Assembly: GCF_905475465.1 (NCBI RefSeq)
Contig: NC_062242.1
Coordinates: forward strand, 6,847,501-6,911,500
Direction: 5' to 3'
DNA length: 64,000 nucleotides
Source: Pieris napi
Lineage: Eukaryota; Arthropoda; Insecta; Lepidoptera; Pieridae
The notes below the pieces were generated by a model that saw only the letters and a list, made by a program, of their open reading frames with translations, did no database searches and was not told the origin of the DNA. Positions within the stretch are counted from its first letter, which is position 1, and every line of letters starts with the position of its first letter. Below are positions 53,501-64,000 of this stretch, in pieces. Both the position numbers and the translations under genes were made by a program.

Positions 53501-56500
53501 TGTAACAATATAAATATTGATTATTGGTTTACAAAATCCTAAATAATTAGTGATTTAGCGTGAATGAGCCTTCATTATTGGTACGGAAGTAACAACAACA
53601 CCGCTATTTGCGCCGCAAATAACTTTAGGATAATGCTTTATGATTATTAGGTTTAGCTTTTAACGATGTACTTAAACAGCCTGGATTTGTTGTTACCCGG
53701 CAATATTAAATTAGTAAAATGCGAACAAATCTGCAATTCGTAATTATCATAACTTTGAGCTACCGATACTAAAGTAAAGAACGATACGGTTTGATCGAAT
53801 AATCTCTATACCTAATATCTTACAATTAGGATTATAAAAAAGTGTACAAAGATTTTGAAATTTTCAAATCTATGATTGTATTGATGCCTATATAAAAAAA
53901 GGGTGCGTGTACTTATGTACGCGCGTAAGAAGTTATACTTCTTTGGCATTATTAAAAATAGTTTTTGATTGCATGCAAAGAACTAATTACAATTAAATAA
54001 TCAAAGACTGGAAAAGGAGTCATTATAGTCAATAAAGTTCAGTTTACATATTTTGAAAAATTAAATAAATAAATATTTATTATTATTCTTTTACATTAAG
54101 TGTAACATAAATTCTATTATTATTCGAATGTTGTTTTTAAATTATGTCCAATGCCGTAGCATCTTCCGTGGGCAACTTCATACTGATAATTTTGTGTAAC
54201 GGTGCGCGCGCATCGTAAAATTTCACTCTCATCAATTTTTAATAACGCGCCTAAAGAAGTATAACTTCAAAAAATCGAGTCATTAATAACTCTGAACATA
54301 TTCACAAAATAAACATAAAATTCTCATAAACTTTTTCTCCTTATAGTGTCATCTATTAAGAAGAGTATGTTATGATTTACGATCTCATAATGTTTTATAA
54401 TTCACTTCATTATCATATTGTTTCAACGACGGTAACCTTTCTAACACCCTTGTTGTTAAAATTAACTGCGGTGTTCTTTTCCCGTAAATGGCTTTTCTTC
54501 TAGGAAGCAAATTGGGTAATCCCAGACAATAGAAACAAAACTCGCCGGCGGATTTTAACATTTACTAATATAAAAAAGTTTTTGTATTAGTTTTGCTGAT
54601 AATATACGAATTGATAGGTACTACACCTTGTACACTGATTTGTTGAACATAGATATGTTTACAAAGGATGTAATAATCCAAGTCCTTACTCAGCATTAGT
54701 ATCAATACCATTAATTTGATTGATTATAGTTGCTAGGAAGTCCACAGGAACGCGTTTCTAAATACTAACAAATACCAGTTATATAGTAAGCTCAATTGAA
54801 TTTGTGAATCGAAAAGTTTTGCGCGCTCACGTGCGGCTCGGCCTACTTACAACATGGCACGTGAATGCACTACCGCTCTATAGCTGACTTCCACTTTGCT
54901 TCAACAAAGAGAAGGGAGACTCACAAAAAAATATAATTATATAGGTATTTTTATTTTATGTACCCTTCGTTAGAGGATTCGTAATACTATTTTTTCATAC
55001 ATAGTACATTCATTTATTTCCTTATTTTATATTCTTACAGCAACTTATACTAATTCAATAGAAAGCTTATTAATACAAAAATTTAACTAAGAACATATGA
55101 CATATACTTAAAACAAGAAAACATTAAAGCTACACTTTTTTTTAACAAATTATCAATAATGCGACCCTTGTGAATTCATACAGTGTGCAACTAAATATAT
55201 CAGTCTTATATGCGATAGTATAAGGTGCAAGACGCGCGTAAATAGTGCTTCCCTAAGAAAATTTGAACGCGCTGGCGGTACTACTGCTTGCCACCGCTTC
55301 CCACGCCGGTTATTTGGCACTCAAATGAAAATACAATACAATTTCTGTAGAACCAAAGTTAAATCTATAGCCTTACTAACGCCTGGTTTTCATCGAAAAA
55401 AACAAGGCAAGTCGTAGTTCTGGGGAGCAAAAGACAAACGAGTTCTCTATAAATGTACTACCAATCAACGACCCGTTATTAGGTATTTTAGTAATAGAAA
55501 CCGGATGTTAATTGATACCACATTTATAAGAGTTGGCCCCAAGTGTATTTAACCACTTCGAAGATACCGTACACCGGCATTCACTTTTGCAAGAATACAT
55601 GCAACGCAATCCGGTAACTTGCCGCTACGGGCACACACTAATATATCCGGTCTAGGAAGTCTTACTTACTTCGTCCCCTATCTGAGCTTGGATAAAGTTA
55701 GCTGTGCCTGTTACCATGGTTACCATACATTTTTATATAAAAGAGCATATTTTTATACAAAAGTCCAAAGAGAAATAATAAAAAAAAGATCACCGTGTCA
55801 TTTAAACGGAGAGAACGGAATCATAAAAATTTAAATATTTTGATGAATTATCTTCATCTTTTTCTGCATTAGAAATGCGTTCCCCTATATTATGGGACCT
55901 TTAGGACATATTTTAACTTAACTCTTATATAGGTATTATTTTGTGAATATCTACTTAAAAAATTAAACTTGTCAGGCAAACTTATCTACACTATCTTACT
56001 ATCATCATAATTGAATTCTTTTCATATACTCTATAACCTGTTATCAATACGACACGACCGCAAATATTTGGTAATTGTATTGTAATTGTACTGTTATGAT
56101 CGATCAACGAACCTACCTTGATGAGGCTCTTGGAGCTATTGAGGTTACACATACATTGTAATGACGCTCACTGTATTTTTCCACCCCAAATAAGCTAATG
56201 AGAAAATACGCATCATACAGGTTTTCTCATCCAAGGCAATTATGCAATCTGCCATTGACAAAACGGAGTGGACGAGTTTTTATATGAAGCTGATGTTCCA
56301 TGACATTGTTTTGCATGTATTGTTAAGCATGAGCATAACGAGACAACATTTAAAAACTACTATAGGAGTTAACAACGCAAGAAGATTGCGAATAAATATA
56401 CTCGTATGTATAATGTATATGTTAGAGCAATGACGTTATTTTATACGTGAAACTAAATACTCAATGCAAGGCTATGATTTCAGAATTCGTCAATCCGTAA

Positions 56501-59500
56501 CTAAGACAACTCGTTCTCTCAAAGTAATTAATTAAACGACTTAATTTCATTCAAATTAATTTAACTAAAATTCTTAATATTAGCGTGCTTAACCAATTTA
56601 AAAGGGCATTAAAGATTAGAGAAAATTACGACGGCTCACTATGGAAAATGGTAGATTTTACTATTATTGCTATTCACGCACTTTTAAAAGTTTATTGAAT
56701 AGTATAAGAGTAGAACTTTAATATAATCTATCTATTAATTTTGCATGATTTTCATTTGGAATATGATTTTTTTATTTCGGCAAAGTAAGTATGTCAAAGA
56801 ATGTCTATTACAGATCTGTTCGCATCTTTTAAAATTAATTTCTTTCAAAAATTTGTAGGAATAGTTAATATAATTTTAGAAAGCCCATGGTATGCAGATT
56901 TTTGCCGAAAATATAAAATAGTAGATTTTATAATTATGTTTATATTAATAAAATTAACAGTAAGTAAGTGAGGGGAAAAAGACAGTTTTTTTAACTTCGT
57001 CGATATTTTGACAGTTGCCGATGCCTCCCGGTGCTTTACATTTGATATTGTTTTGTAGCGTAGATATTCAAGAATAACAATCGCGGATACGTGCGTGCGT
57101 GAGTTTCGAAAGTTATCGCGAAAGGTATAATACAAGGCAGGAAACAGAAAACCTCTAAAGTTGAATTATTTAATTGATTAGTTTGCGGTTATTTATTGAT
57201 AACAAGGCGTTTTATCTTCATTTTGCACGCATTTCGCGGTATTTACACATTAATATACATATTTTTTCAAGTACTTTACAAAAAATGTATTTTTACACAT
57301 TAAATCTTTAACGAAATAAATATTAGTAATCGCACATAATTACTTATTAAAATAGGTATGAGGTATTATTGTTGTGTTGTGATAAAGTAATGAAAAAATA
57401 ACTATTCACTACTTTATTCACCATATTGTCGATAAGGAAATACAATAAAGGCCATTTCTTTAAACTGTTGTTTTTATCATTTATTTATACACACATACTT
57501 AAATAAAAGTAAAGCACCTGAGCTATATTTGAAACTCTATTTAATACAATATATAAAGTTATCGATTTTTGACATGAAACAGACCTCGATTTTCTATAGT
57601 GCGCCTGTATGATGGCGACGTGTATCTCGTTCGTATATAAGTTTCCCATGTACAAAATAAATTGTAATGAGGAATGAAGTTCTTTAAACATTATATTTAA
57701 ATATATTATAAAGCCAACGAACTGTTAAGGTTAACAACTTTTTAACTTACTAGTTGAAACAAAAAAAAAGGTCTGATCTATAAGATCTATGAATTCTTAA
57801 TGCACATTCCTTAATACCTTCTAGAAAGCGTGGGGTATCACTGGGATATCAAAAAAGGTTTAATACTATATTATGCACAGGTGAATTTTTCAAATATGAA
57901 ACATAAGCGAAACCTGAAATAGAAGCGCTGAAAAGATCTCGCTCCTGATTTTGAAAACATTCGCAAAAAATTCATAGTTCGTAATTCATGTCGCTTTATC
58001 TATAACCATAAGAATTAAGAACATATAGTATGTATAGAGAATATGACACCACAGAATATATGTTCAGCCACATGAATATTACTTCCTGACATTTGATCCT
58101 AATCAGTAACGTTATCTAATGGCGTTATAAAACGTAATTTTTTATTTTAATATTTTTCGATATTCAGTTTCAGATTGTGCTTTTCTTGCACGCTTGTTTA
58201 CTAAAATATCTAGTGTCTAGTCTACCAATATATTAGTTTCCAATATTTATAAAATTGAGTGTTTAAGTGTGTTTACTTTATAAATTGAGATAGCTAGCAG
58301 TTTTCTGTAGGCATTTCCATCACCGACTATAGATAAATTCAACAATGTGAACAATAAGGAATCAATAATCTCCAAAAATTGCGTGAAGTAATACTTGAAC
58401 GCTCCGATAAATGGCGGGATGTGTTGCTTGTTTATTGCGTTTGCATTTTGTCAATCCTCATTCAATAAAGAAACTGAAGTACCTAATCAAATTGTAGTAT
58501 CAAGAACATGAATTGGTATTTATTTTAGTAAAATCTAGTAATTATCAATAGTATAACAAAGTAACTGTCGCATGAATGTCGGCAATTGAGTGACCCTGAC
58601 TGACTTTATTTAATTATGAATAATTGTATATGTTACACTGGTTATGACATACATCTATGATTTATTAGTAATATTTATAATATGTGTATATATATAATAG
58701 AGATTTAGAAAAATCTTAATTGTCACAATAGGTATACTTTCTTGTTCGAAACTTATCCAGTATAATTCTGATTTTTTTAAATCAACCCTTTAAATTTAGT
58801 AGGTAAAACTGAAATCATATTACTTTAGTAATTTAAAGTCAATGTCCAAAATAAACATAGTCTATGTATTGTAGAGGGAAATATTTTAATTGCTGTTTAT
58901 TTGTATACAGCTTTAATTTTATAAGCAGTAATATTGCATACACGTTCTACAAATAGTGATGTAAACATACAATATATACAATATACATACAGAATAACAG
59001 ATAACGTTAATCATATAAGCCCCTAGGCTTACGGCGATTCATAAATCACGTTATATGTCATAATCGTGTTGTGTTACCAATAAGAATGACAGTTATATTT
59101 TTAATTTTGCCTTAGTTTATGGTAGAAAAAAAGATTAAAAGAAATATAGGTACCAATTGTACTCTAGTTACATTGGTACCTAGAGTAAAATTGGTACCTA
59201 TTTTACCTATAGGTACCAATGAAGACTAGAAGAAAAACCATTGCCATAGTTCTTCTTCTAGTCTTAATTCAAAACATGTCCACAGACAGAGGTCAGGCGA
59301 TCAGACGTAAGGTCACTACGAGACAGTTTGTATTTTTTATTAAAATATAAAATTTGCCTCATTTGTTTTGTCAGCGGAGGATGTCCATTGTATTTAAGTC
59401 CTGAAACTTGTGCAACGCATTCACAATGACATCATCAGATGCACATTCTTATGCCAAAACTAGAAAAAATATTGTGTTTTTTTCAAGGAATGTATTTCAA

Positions 59501-62500
59501 ACGACCAGGACCACACACATCTATACAGTTCACTTGACGTTGTCTATAGCACTATATGGCGCGGGCCCATTTTTGACACTTGGCAACTTATTTATATTCT
59601 TTTCCAGTATCCAAGTTTATCCTGCGCAGCATCAATGGGGAGTTTCGATCTGGACAATTGACTGCCATATTGGGTCCTTCAGGAGCGGGAAAAAGCACAT
59701 TGCTCAATGTCCTGGCTGGTTACAGGTAATATTCGTAAATACCTATTTCGAATACTGAATGAGGTAAAACACATAAGTTAAATAGGATTGTAAAATATTT
59801 TACGCATTTCGCACTTTTTTGAAGTTTTTTAATTAAAGTAGTTGTTTAATAATAAAACTCTTCGTATTAACAAACTAAATGGTGCTTAAGATTTATATTT
59901 AAAAAAAAAATGCTTTTCTCTGAATATTACTGCCAAGTGCCACTGCTGCTAGCAGGGCCGGATTTAGAGTTCTGGAGGCCTCGTGGCAACAGAGCAGTTC
60001 AGGGCCATGGTGAAGGTTAGGTTAGGTTATGAAAAAACCGCGACAAAAATTAGTTATTTTTGTGGAATCTCTTTGAAGTCTCTTGTAGAATACAGCTACA
60101 TTTATTGAGTAGTAAAACAATGACTAGAATTTTAATTAAATGTGCATACATTATATCTTTGACAAGTGAGTTTAAAGTTCAAAAAGTTGGTGATAAATAA
60201 TTATAATCTTTAGTATTTTTTACTTTTTAAATTCACCTTTGACAGCTATAAATTCTGCAAGCGCTAGCTATCGGAATACAACTGGTATTCAAATGTATTA
60301 TTATCAGCTCGTTAAGAAAATTGTAATCGTTTCATTATGTAACATGTCTGTGTCAAGCAATTATTTTAATAGACAACTACATATAAATACAATATCCTTA
60401 AGAATAATAAGAAAATCATTTTACTTCCTGCGAGCTAATATTGAGTAAATATTAATGATAAATGCCAAAATCTTTGAGTATATGTTGCTAAGCGCAAACC
60501 TCGAAGAGGGCTGGTAAATAATAGTCTCTATGCGTATGAAAATGTTCAATATGTTTATCTGTAGTTACTAAAAAGGTAGGCTAAGTAAAACAATCATATT
60601 AAGGCGTAACGAAGTTCGCGTCAAGAAATATTAAGAAATAATTTTCGAATTTCAGAGTTTTAGGTGCTTCGGGGGTAATCAGCACCAACGGAAATCCAAG
60701 AGACGTTAATCTCTTCAGAAAGCTGTCCAGATATATCATGCAAGATGATCTCCTACAGCCCCTCATCACCGTTCAAGAAGCGATGTTGATGGCTGCGGAC
60801 TTGAAGCTTGGTGATAACTTGGATAAGGCCAAGAAGACTGTTGTTGTACGTTATTTTTCTTTGTTTACGTAAAGTTATTTACGTTTAAGCGTGCACGTTT
60901 CATTTTAGAATTTAATACAAGTATGAATGTTAATAAAGGACAAATTGCTTAGCAAAATAATATTTTAATAACAGTTTAAATGGTTACTATAGTAATTTGT
61001 GTCATAATTATCACGTGTCAAAAGCTTTGTGAGTCAGGTAATTTTCCTAGGGTTAGGTTAGTGACTTTAATTGTTAAGGAAATGACGCATGCGAATTACA
61101 TAGATTCAAATATTAAAATTTTCGCCTAGTCTCTGTACTATTTTAAATAGATAAATGAGTAATCTATATAAATTAGATTTTTGATACTTTTTTTGTTTCT
61201 CTAACGATTGTATTTTAGAACATTTTCCAACATAGCTGTACTCAGAGTTATTTATGAAAAAGGTCTTTTATCAGACGATTTATGCTTCCTTAAATCAGAC
61301 GTCAGATAATGAGATACCTAGGTACATTTATAAGTTTTTGCTTAATTTATAGCAATAATGCTTTAGATATATATAATATAACGAAAAGTGTATACCTGAA
61401 TGCGTAACCGTCTTAGCCCGGGAAGGCTACCCAACCAGGCTTCCCTCACAAATCTATAACCAAATCTACGACAACTGATCATATATGTATAGATCACTTA
61501 CTTGTGTCGAAGGCTAGGTACTTAGTTACGGAAACCCCATAAAAGAAGAAGTAATATAAACAGTTTCTGCTTTCCCAGGTGGAGGAAATAATACAACTTC
61601 TAAGACTGAACAAAGCCAGAAACACAGTTACAGAAAATCTGTCTGGCGGCGAAAGGAAGCGTCTTGCCATTGCTCTGGAGTTGGTTAACAATCCACCTGT
61701 GATTTTCCTAGATGAGCCTACTACGTATGTATCTAGAAGTCCATTAGCTATGGTTTAGATTTAAAGAAAATAAAAAAATATTAAATAAAAATCACTTTAT
61801 TTGACGAAAAACATTTTGTACTTACATTCTAAAGGTTATAAACATACAATATGCAACGAATCGTTGTGTTTTCACTATTAATTTTAAAAGAGCGTATCAA
61901 TTCTTAAAAGGCCAGCAACGGAGTCGCGAACCCTCTGGCATTGACAGTGTCCGTGGGCGGCACTTATCATTAGGTGAGCCTACCTCCTACCTTTTGTATA
62001 AAAAAAATAATGAAAGAAATTGCGCTTAGCTTAGGCAGAGCTCATTAATTCTATAATCGACATCAGCAATTGTTTTGCCAATATTTTTAATACAAAACGC
62101 ATTTTTCTTTTAAAAACTAAAACTCCATCAAGAAACATCAGTGTTTTATAGAATCTAATTGTATTTTCTATTGGTATTCCAAGGTCGAATCTAGAACTCG
62201 CGTTAGAGGTCTCATAGTCTATATTGTACCGCTTTGATAAAAAATCTGTATTTGCTTTGTATAATTTTATGCTTGCACAGGCAGCAAATCCCGAGGTGAC
62301 TTTTTGTATTAAAGAAGTCGCACAGGTCAGGGAATATACAAAAACTATACATTCATAAATAGTAATTAGGTAGGAATATAACTAAGAAATAGTAAATAAT
62401 TAACAATGCAAGGTTGAATCGACTGAAAGGCCTCAAGGAGTTGCTGCAAATGTTCATTTTTCATCAAAGTTTTATTGTAAACCGACACAATATGTTAACA

Positions 62501-63478
62501 GCACCTGCCCTGCGATTCTGTAACTCACTTTTCGAACTCACACAGCGGTTTTCACAGCGGCGGTCGCTCTCATATCGGTCGGTCAGGTCGTAAAGCAGTA
62601 ATTTTACGATTTGGCATTCTGATAAACAATAAACTACAAGCTCCCTCCTAGTGTGAGTTACAGAATCACAAGGCTGAAGTGAGGTAATCTGAGGTATTAT
62701 TCATTTTGCAGAGGGTTAGACGACGTGGCATCATCGACTTGCGTATCGCTATTAAAACGGGTCGCTCGTGGAGGGCGTACTGTTGTTTGTTCAGTCCACA
62801 CGCCCTCAGCACGGTTATTCTCGGTATTTGACCACGTATACGTTGTAGCTGATGGCAGATGCGCTTATCAGGGAACTTCAACTGGGGTTGTACCATTCTT
62901 ACAGGAAATAGGCTTACCGTGTCCGACGACGTATAATCCAGCTGATTTTAGTAAGTAAGATTTATTTATAAATTCAGAAAAAATACATACACTATCCTTA
63001 CATTCTAAGCCAATACGATTATGTCGAAAAAAATATATAATAGTCATAATATAGATCAATAACCTTGAAAAGAAACTTTATAGAGTGGAGTTTACCATGA
63101 TTATAAAATTATTACCTATTCCCGGTTCTGTTGACGTGACGGGAAAGCATAATTAAAAGATCTAAGCGTAAACATTAAAACCTCCTTTACAACGATTGAA
63201 AAAAAAACATAACAGTAATTTAACAATGTTTTTTAGTTATTGAAGTATCAAGTGGGGAATATGGGTCCCATGTTGATAAAATGGTACAAGGAGTAGAAAA
63301 TGGTCGATGCGAACGATGGAGAAACTACGATATAGAAGAATTACAGGGAGGAGAAGAAGAGATAGAACAATTGAATACAGGAGTGATAGAGAAACACAAT
63401 TATCATTACGAGAGTACTGGGTACCAGCAGTTCAAGGTGCTGGCTAGACGAATGGTGTTGCAAACATCCAGGAATAGG
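50485..63478 (+). CDS. second ABCG half-transporter, ABCG1-like (5-prime part; runs off the right edge)
   Basis: Exons in the window: 50485-50599, 59608-59725, 60656-60845, 61579-61724, 62712-62950, 63237-63478, all GT-AG, joining in frame to 350 residues. The last exon ends at donor GTAAGT, so the membrane domain lies beyond 64000. ATPase motifs: Walker A GPSGAGKST (61-69), Q-loop Q107, signature LSGGE (162-166), Walker B ending D186-E187, D-loop TGLDD, H-loop H219 in CSVHTPSARL. The usual QPSA after the histidine is TPSA, and the signature has E where gene 1 has Q. All catalytic residues are kept, so ATPase activity is expected. The start ATG follows an in-frame stop at 50467-50469. Exons 2 and 3 equal those of the gene at 2888 in length and phase, so the two are tandem duplicates. 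Substrate unknown; half-transporters need a dimer partner, possibly each other. Confidence 0.93.
50745..50895 (+). repeat. interspersed repeat family Y, copy 4
   Basis: CCTTCAAGAAAAGAGCGTTC, GGCCGGCAAAGCACTCGCGA, and AACTTAACATCAGGTGAGCC, then CTATAAAAAAAATT. Confidence 0.6.
52153..52210. repeat. hairpin with perfect 26-bp arms
   Basis: ACTCATTACAGTGCTATGGG continuing TCATTA is repeated as its exact reverse complement after a 6-base loop. It is of mixed base composition, so chance is unlikely. No element ends recognised. Confidence 0.95.
52728..52860 (+). repeat. Bm1-like SINE fragment
   Basis: tRNA-like head with TGGTGGCATAGTGG, ACTTGCGACTCTCATGCC and a good B box GGTTCGAACCCC, then GGCTGTGCACCAAAGTACTT. 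The later body is lost. Confidence 0.65.
53895..54276. repeat. inverted-repeat element (family P), copy 2
   Basis: Left GTGCGTGTACTTATGTACGC then AAGAAGTTATACTTCTTTGG; right GCGCCTAAAGAAGTATAACT then TCAA as an inverted counterpart. The internal AAGAAGT-ATACTTCTT is itself a small palindrome. Same arrangement as 28020-28440. Confidence 0.5.
58367..58405 (+). repeat. fragment of MITE family H2
   Basis: AATCTCCAAAAATTGCGTGA followed by AGTAATACTTGAACGCTCC matches the right end of the 29346-29557 element. Confidence 0.6.
59149..59217. repeat. cluster of four GGTACC palindromes
   Basis: GGTACC at 59149, 59175, 59193 and 59212, each in a TAGGTACCAAT- or ATTGGTACCTA-like context, so the units are alternately inverted and can form several small stems. 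Confidence 0.7.
59222..59265. repeat. hairpin with 13-bp perfect arms
   Basis: AAGACTAGAAGAA and its reverse complement surround 18 bases. It follows directly after the GGTACC cluster. Confidence 0.75.
59608..59725 (+). CDS. ABCG gene 2, coding exon 2 (Walker A)
   Basis: 118 bp, phase 1 to phase 2. Residues 39-77 with SGQLTAILGPSGAGKSTLLN. Identical in size and phase to 8026-8143. Confidence 0.95.
59726..60655 (+). other. ABCG gene 2 intron 2
   Basis: 930 bp, GTAATA to TTTCAG. Only a possible transposon end (59954-60010) was recognised. Confidence 0.85.
59954..60010. repeat. possible DNA-transposon terminal fragment
   Basis: CAGGGCCGGATTTAGAGTTC followed by GGAGGCC..GTGGCAACA resembles left ends of hAT-type elements. 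No partner end or duplication found. Confidence 0.3.
60656..60845 (+). CDS. ABCG gene 2, coding exon 3 (Q-loop)
   Basis: 190 bp, phase 2 to phase 0. Residues 78-141 include FRKLSRYIMQDDLLQP with Q107, and ITVQEAMLMAADLKL. Confidence 0.95.
60846..61578 (+). other. ABCG gene 2 intron 3
   Basis: 733 bp, GTACGT to TCCCAG. No recognised element. A GC-richer patch near 61400-61450 (TAGCCCGGGAAGGCTACC) is unexplained. Confidence 0.8.
61579..61724 (+). CDS. ABCG gene 2, coding exon 4 (signature, Walker B)
   Basis: 146 bp, phase 0 to phase 2. Residues 142-189: ENLSGGERKRLAIALELVNN and VIFLDEPT. It ends within the codon that starts the D-loop, where gene 1 has no intron. Confidence 0.95.
61885..62010 (+). 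repeat. interspersed repeat family Y, copy 5
   Basis: AGAGCGTATCAATTCTTAAA, GGCCAGCAACGGAGTCGCGA, and CATTAGGTGAGCCTACC ending in TATAAAAAAAATAAT. Confidence 0.6.
62505..62676. repeat. MITE family M, right-deleted copy
   Basis: CTGCCCTGCGATTCTGTAAC, then CTCACACAGCGGTTTT, CGGCGGTCGCTCTCA and TTTGGCATTCTGATAAACAA match 6636-6829. The right inverted repeat is shortened to GTGAGTTACAGAATC..AAGGCTG. Ends 35 bp upstream of exon 5. Confidence 0.7.
62712..62950 (+). CDS. ABCG gene 2, coding exon 5 (D-loop, H-loop)
   Basis: 239 bp, phase 2 to phase 1. Residues 190-269: TGLDDVASSTCVSLLKRVAR, VCSVHTPSARLFSVFDHVYV, and the end of the ATPase domain IGLPCPTTYNPADF. Confidence 0.95.
62951..63236 (+). other. 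ABCG gene 2 intron 5
   Basis: 286 bp, GTAAGT to TTTTAG; nothing recognised. Confidence 0.85.
63237..63478 (+). CDS. ABCG gene 2, coding exon 6 (linker)
   Basis: 242 bp, phase 1 to phase 0. Residues 270-350: IEVSSGEYGSHVDKMVQGVE, an acidic linker (ELQGGEEEIEQL) and QQFKVLARRMVLQTSRNR, the connecting helix that precedes the first membrane helix. Ends before GTAAGT. Confidence 0.92.
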
Positions 63479-64000
63479 GTAAGTGTACAATAACAAGAAT
63501 TCATTGCTATAAATAATATAGTTTCATCAAGATGAATAGTACAAGAGGTACCGCCGGTCAGCAGGCACCGACACGCCCATAAATATCATGAGGATAGTTA
63601 GTCAAGCCAGCCAAGCCCACTAGAACTAGTCCTTTCTAGGAAAGGGAAAGCCTGCTGTTTAGCTTCTCGGCCACAGATCTGTATGATCGCGTGGTTAGTA
63701 AGCTATTAGGTATCCTAGATAGAAAAACGACGGAATGCACTCCGGGAGTGCCGGCAGAAGTGAAAACTTGAATATTAAGGTTGTGCATTTTTGATATTTT
63801 GGAATGGTTAGGGAATAATTTTGCACGAATTTCTTTAATTATCAGTATAAAAGTACTATAATTTATGTGGTAGCATACAATATTTATTTATTGCGCTATC
63901 GTACACAAACATGACAATTTATATTACATTAAATACTGCTGCCAGCTGTCTACTCTCCATCCGTCTTACGAATTTTCGATCAGGTCACGTGCCCTGACGC
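63479..64000 (+). other. ABCG gene 2 intron 6 (start; continues past the window)
   Basis: Begins GTAAGT. Contains a family Z copy (63545-63770). The last 200 bases hold nothing recognised. The first membrane-helix exon is expected further right. Confidence 0.8.
63545..63770 (+). repeat. GC-rich retroposon fragment (family Z), copy 2
   Basis: CGCCCATAAATATCATGAGG, TCTCGGCCACAGATCTGTAT, and GATCGCGTGGTTAGTAAGCT correspond in order to the 48225-48470 copy. Confidence 0.5.

Larger units (their letters stand above)
50600..59607 (+). other. ABCG gene 2 intron 1 (about 9 kb)
   Basis: GTTAGT to TTTCCAG. Contains repeat Y (50745-50895), a perfect hairpin (52153-52210), a SINE (52728-52860), a family P element (53895-54276), an H2 MITE fragment (58367-58405), a GGTACC cluster (59149-59217) and a hairpin (59222-59265). 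Most of 54.3-58.3 kb holds nothing recognised. Confidence 0.85.
61725..62711 (+). other. ABCG gene 2 intron 4
   Basis: 987 bp, GTATGT to TTGCAG. Holds repeat Y (61885-62010) and a MITE M copy (62505-62676). Not present in gene 1 at this position. Confidence 0.85.

Noticed and set aside
59408..59758. 116-codon plus-strand ORF covering ABCG gene 2 exon 2
   Set aside because: It runs in a different frame through the Walker A exon. The exon is proven by its acceptor, donor and ABC motif, so this frame is a shadow.
1..64000. CRISPR arrays, bacterial operons or phage genes
   Set aside because: No regularly spaced direct repeats or compact gene order. Introns, SINEs and Helitrons show a nuclear eukaryotic origin.

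Overview
The window is nuclear DNA of an insect, most likely a lepidopteran (moth or butterfly). The support is AT-rich non-coding DNA, spliced genes with GT-AG introns of 0.3-10 kb, tRNA-derived SINEs resembling the silkworm Bm1 family, Lep1-like Helitron ends (start TC, end CTAG next to a small hairpin), and many short inverted-repeat transposons. The species cannot be named from the sequence.

Three host genes were found. (1) A complete ABCG half-transporter of the ABCG1/ABCG4 type on the + strand, with 12 coding exons between 2888 and 28888. The exons join in frame to 706 residues with every ABC motif and a full membrane domain. (2) An intronless, divergent ionotropic receptor (IR, chemosensory iGluR-like) on the - strand, 33100 to 31358, 580 residues. 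(3) A second ABCG half-transporter of the same clade on the + strand, with its coding start at 50485. Its first 350 residues (six exons, the whole ATPase domain) lie in the window and the membrane domain lies past the right edge. A GC-rich block near 40.2-40.35 kb looks like its promoter and 5-prime non-coding exon. The two ABCG genes are tandem paralogs: coding exons 2 and 3 have identical lengths (118 and 190 bp) and phases in both. The IR sits between them and is not obviously related.

Layout: 1-2740 intergenic with a pogo element nested in a hAT element; 2740-28960 ABCG gene 1, whose introns carry Helitron, LINE, SINE, MITE and 5S rRNA-derived insertions; 28.9-31.3 kb intergenic with two DNA transposons; 31.3-33.1 kb IR gene; 33.1-40.2 kb intergenic and rich in inverted-repeat elements (SINE fragment, long AT-rich inverted repeat, hAT with perfect target-site duplication, two adjacent fold-back elements, a Harbinger-type element encoding a MADF-domain protein); 40.2-64 kb ABCG gene 2 with long intron sequence.

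No new enzymatic pathway was seen. The most unusual items are the 807-bp element with Harbinger-like ends whose only ORF is a MADF DNA-binding protein, the nested transposons with exact target-site duplications, several near-perfect long hairpins, and the inferred distal promoter of the second ABCG gene. Family assignments rest on recognised motifs; no database search was run.
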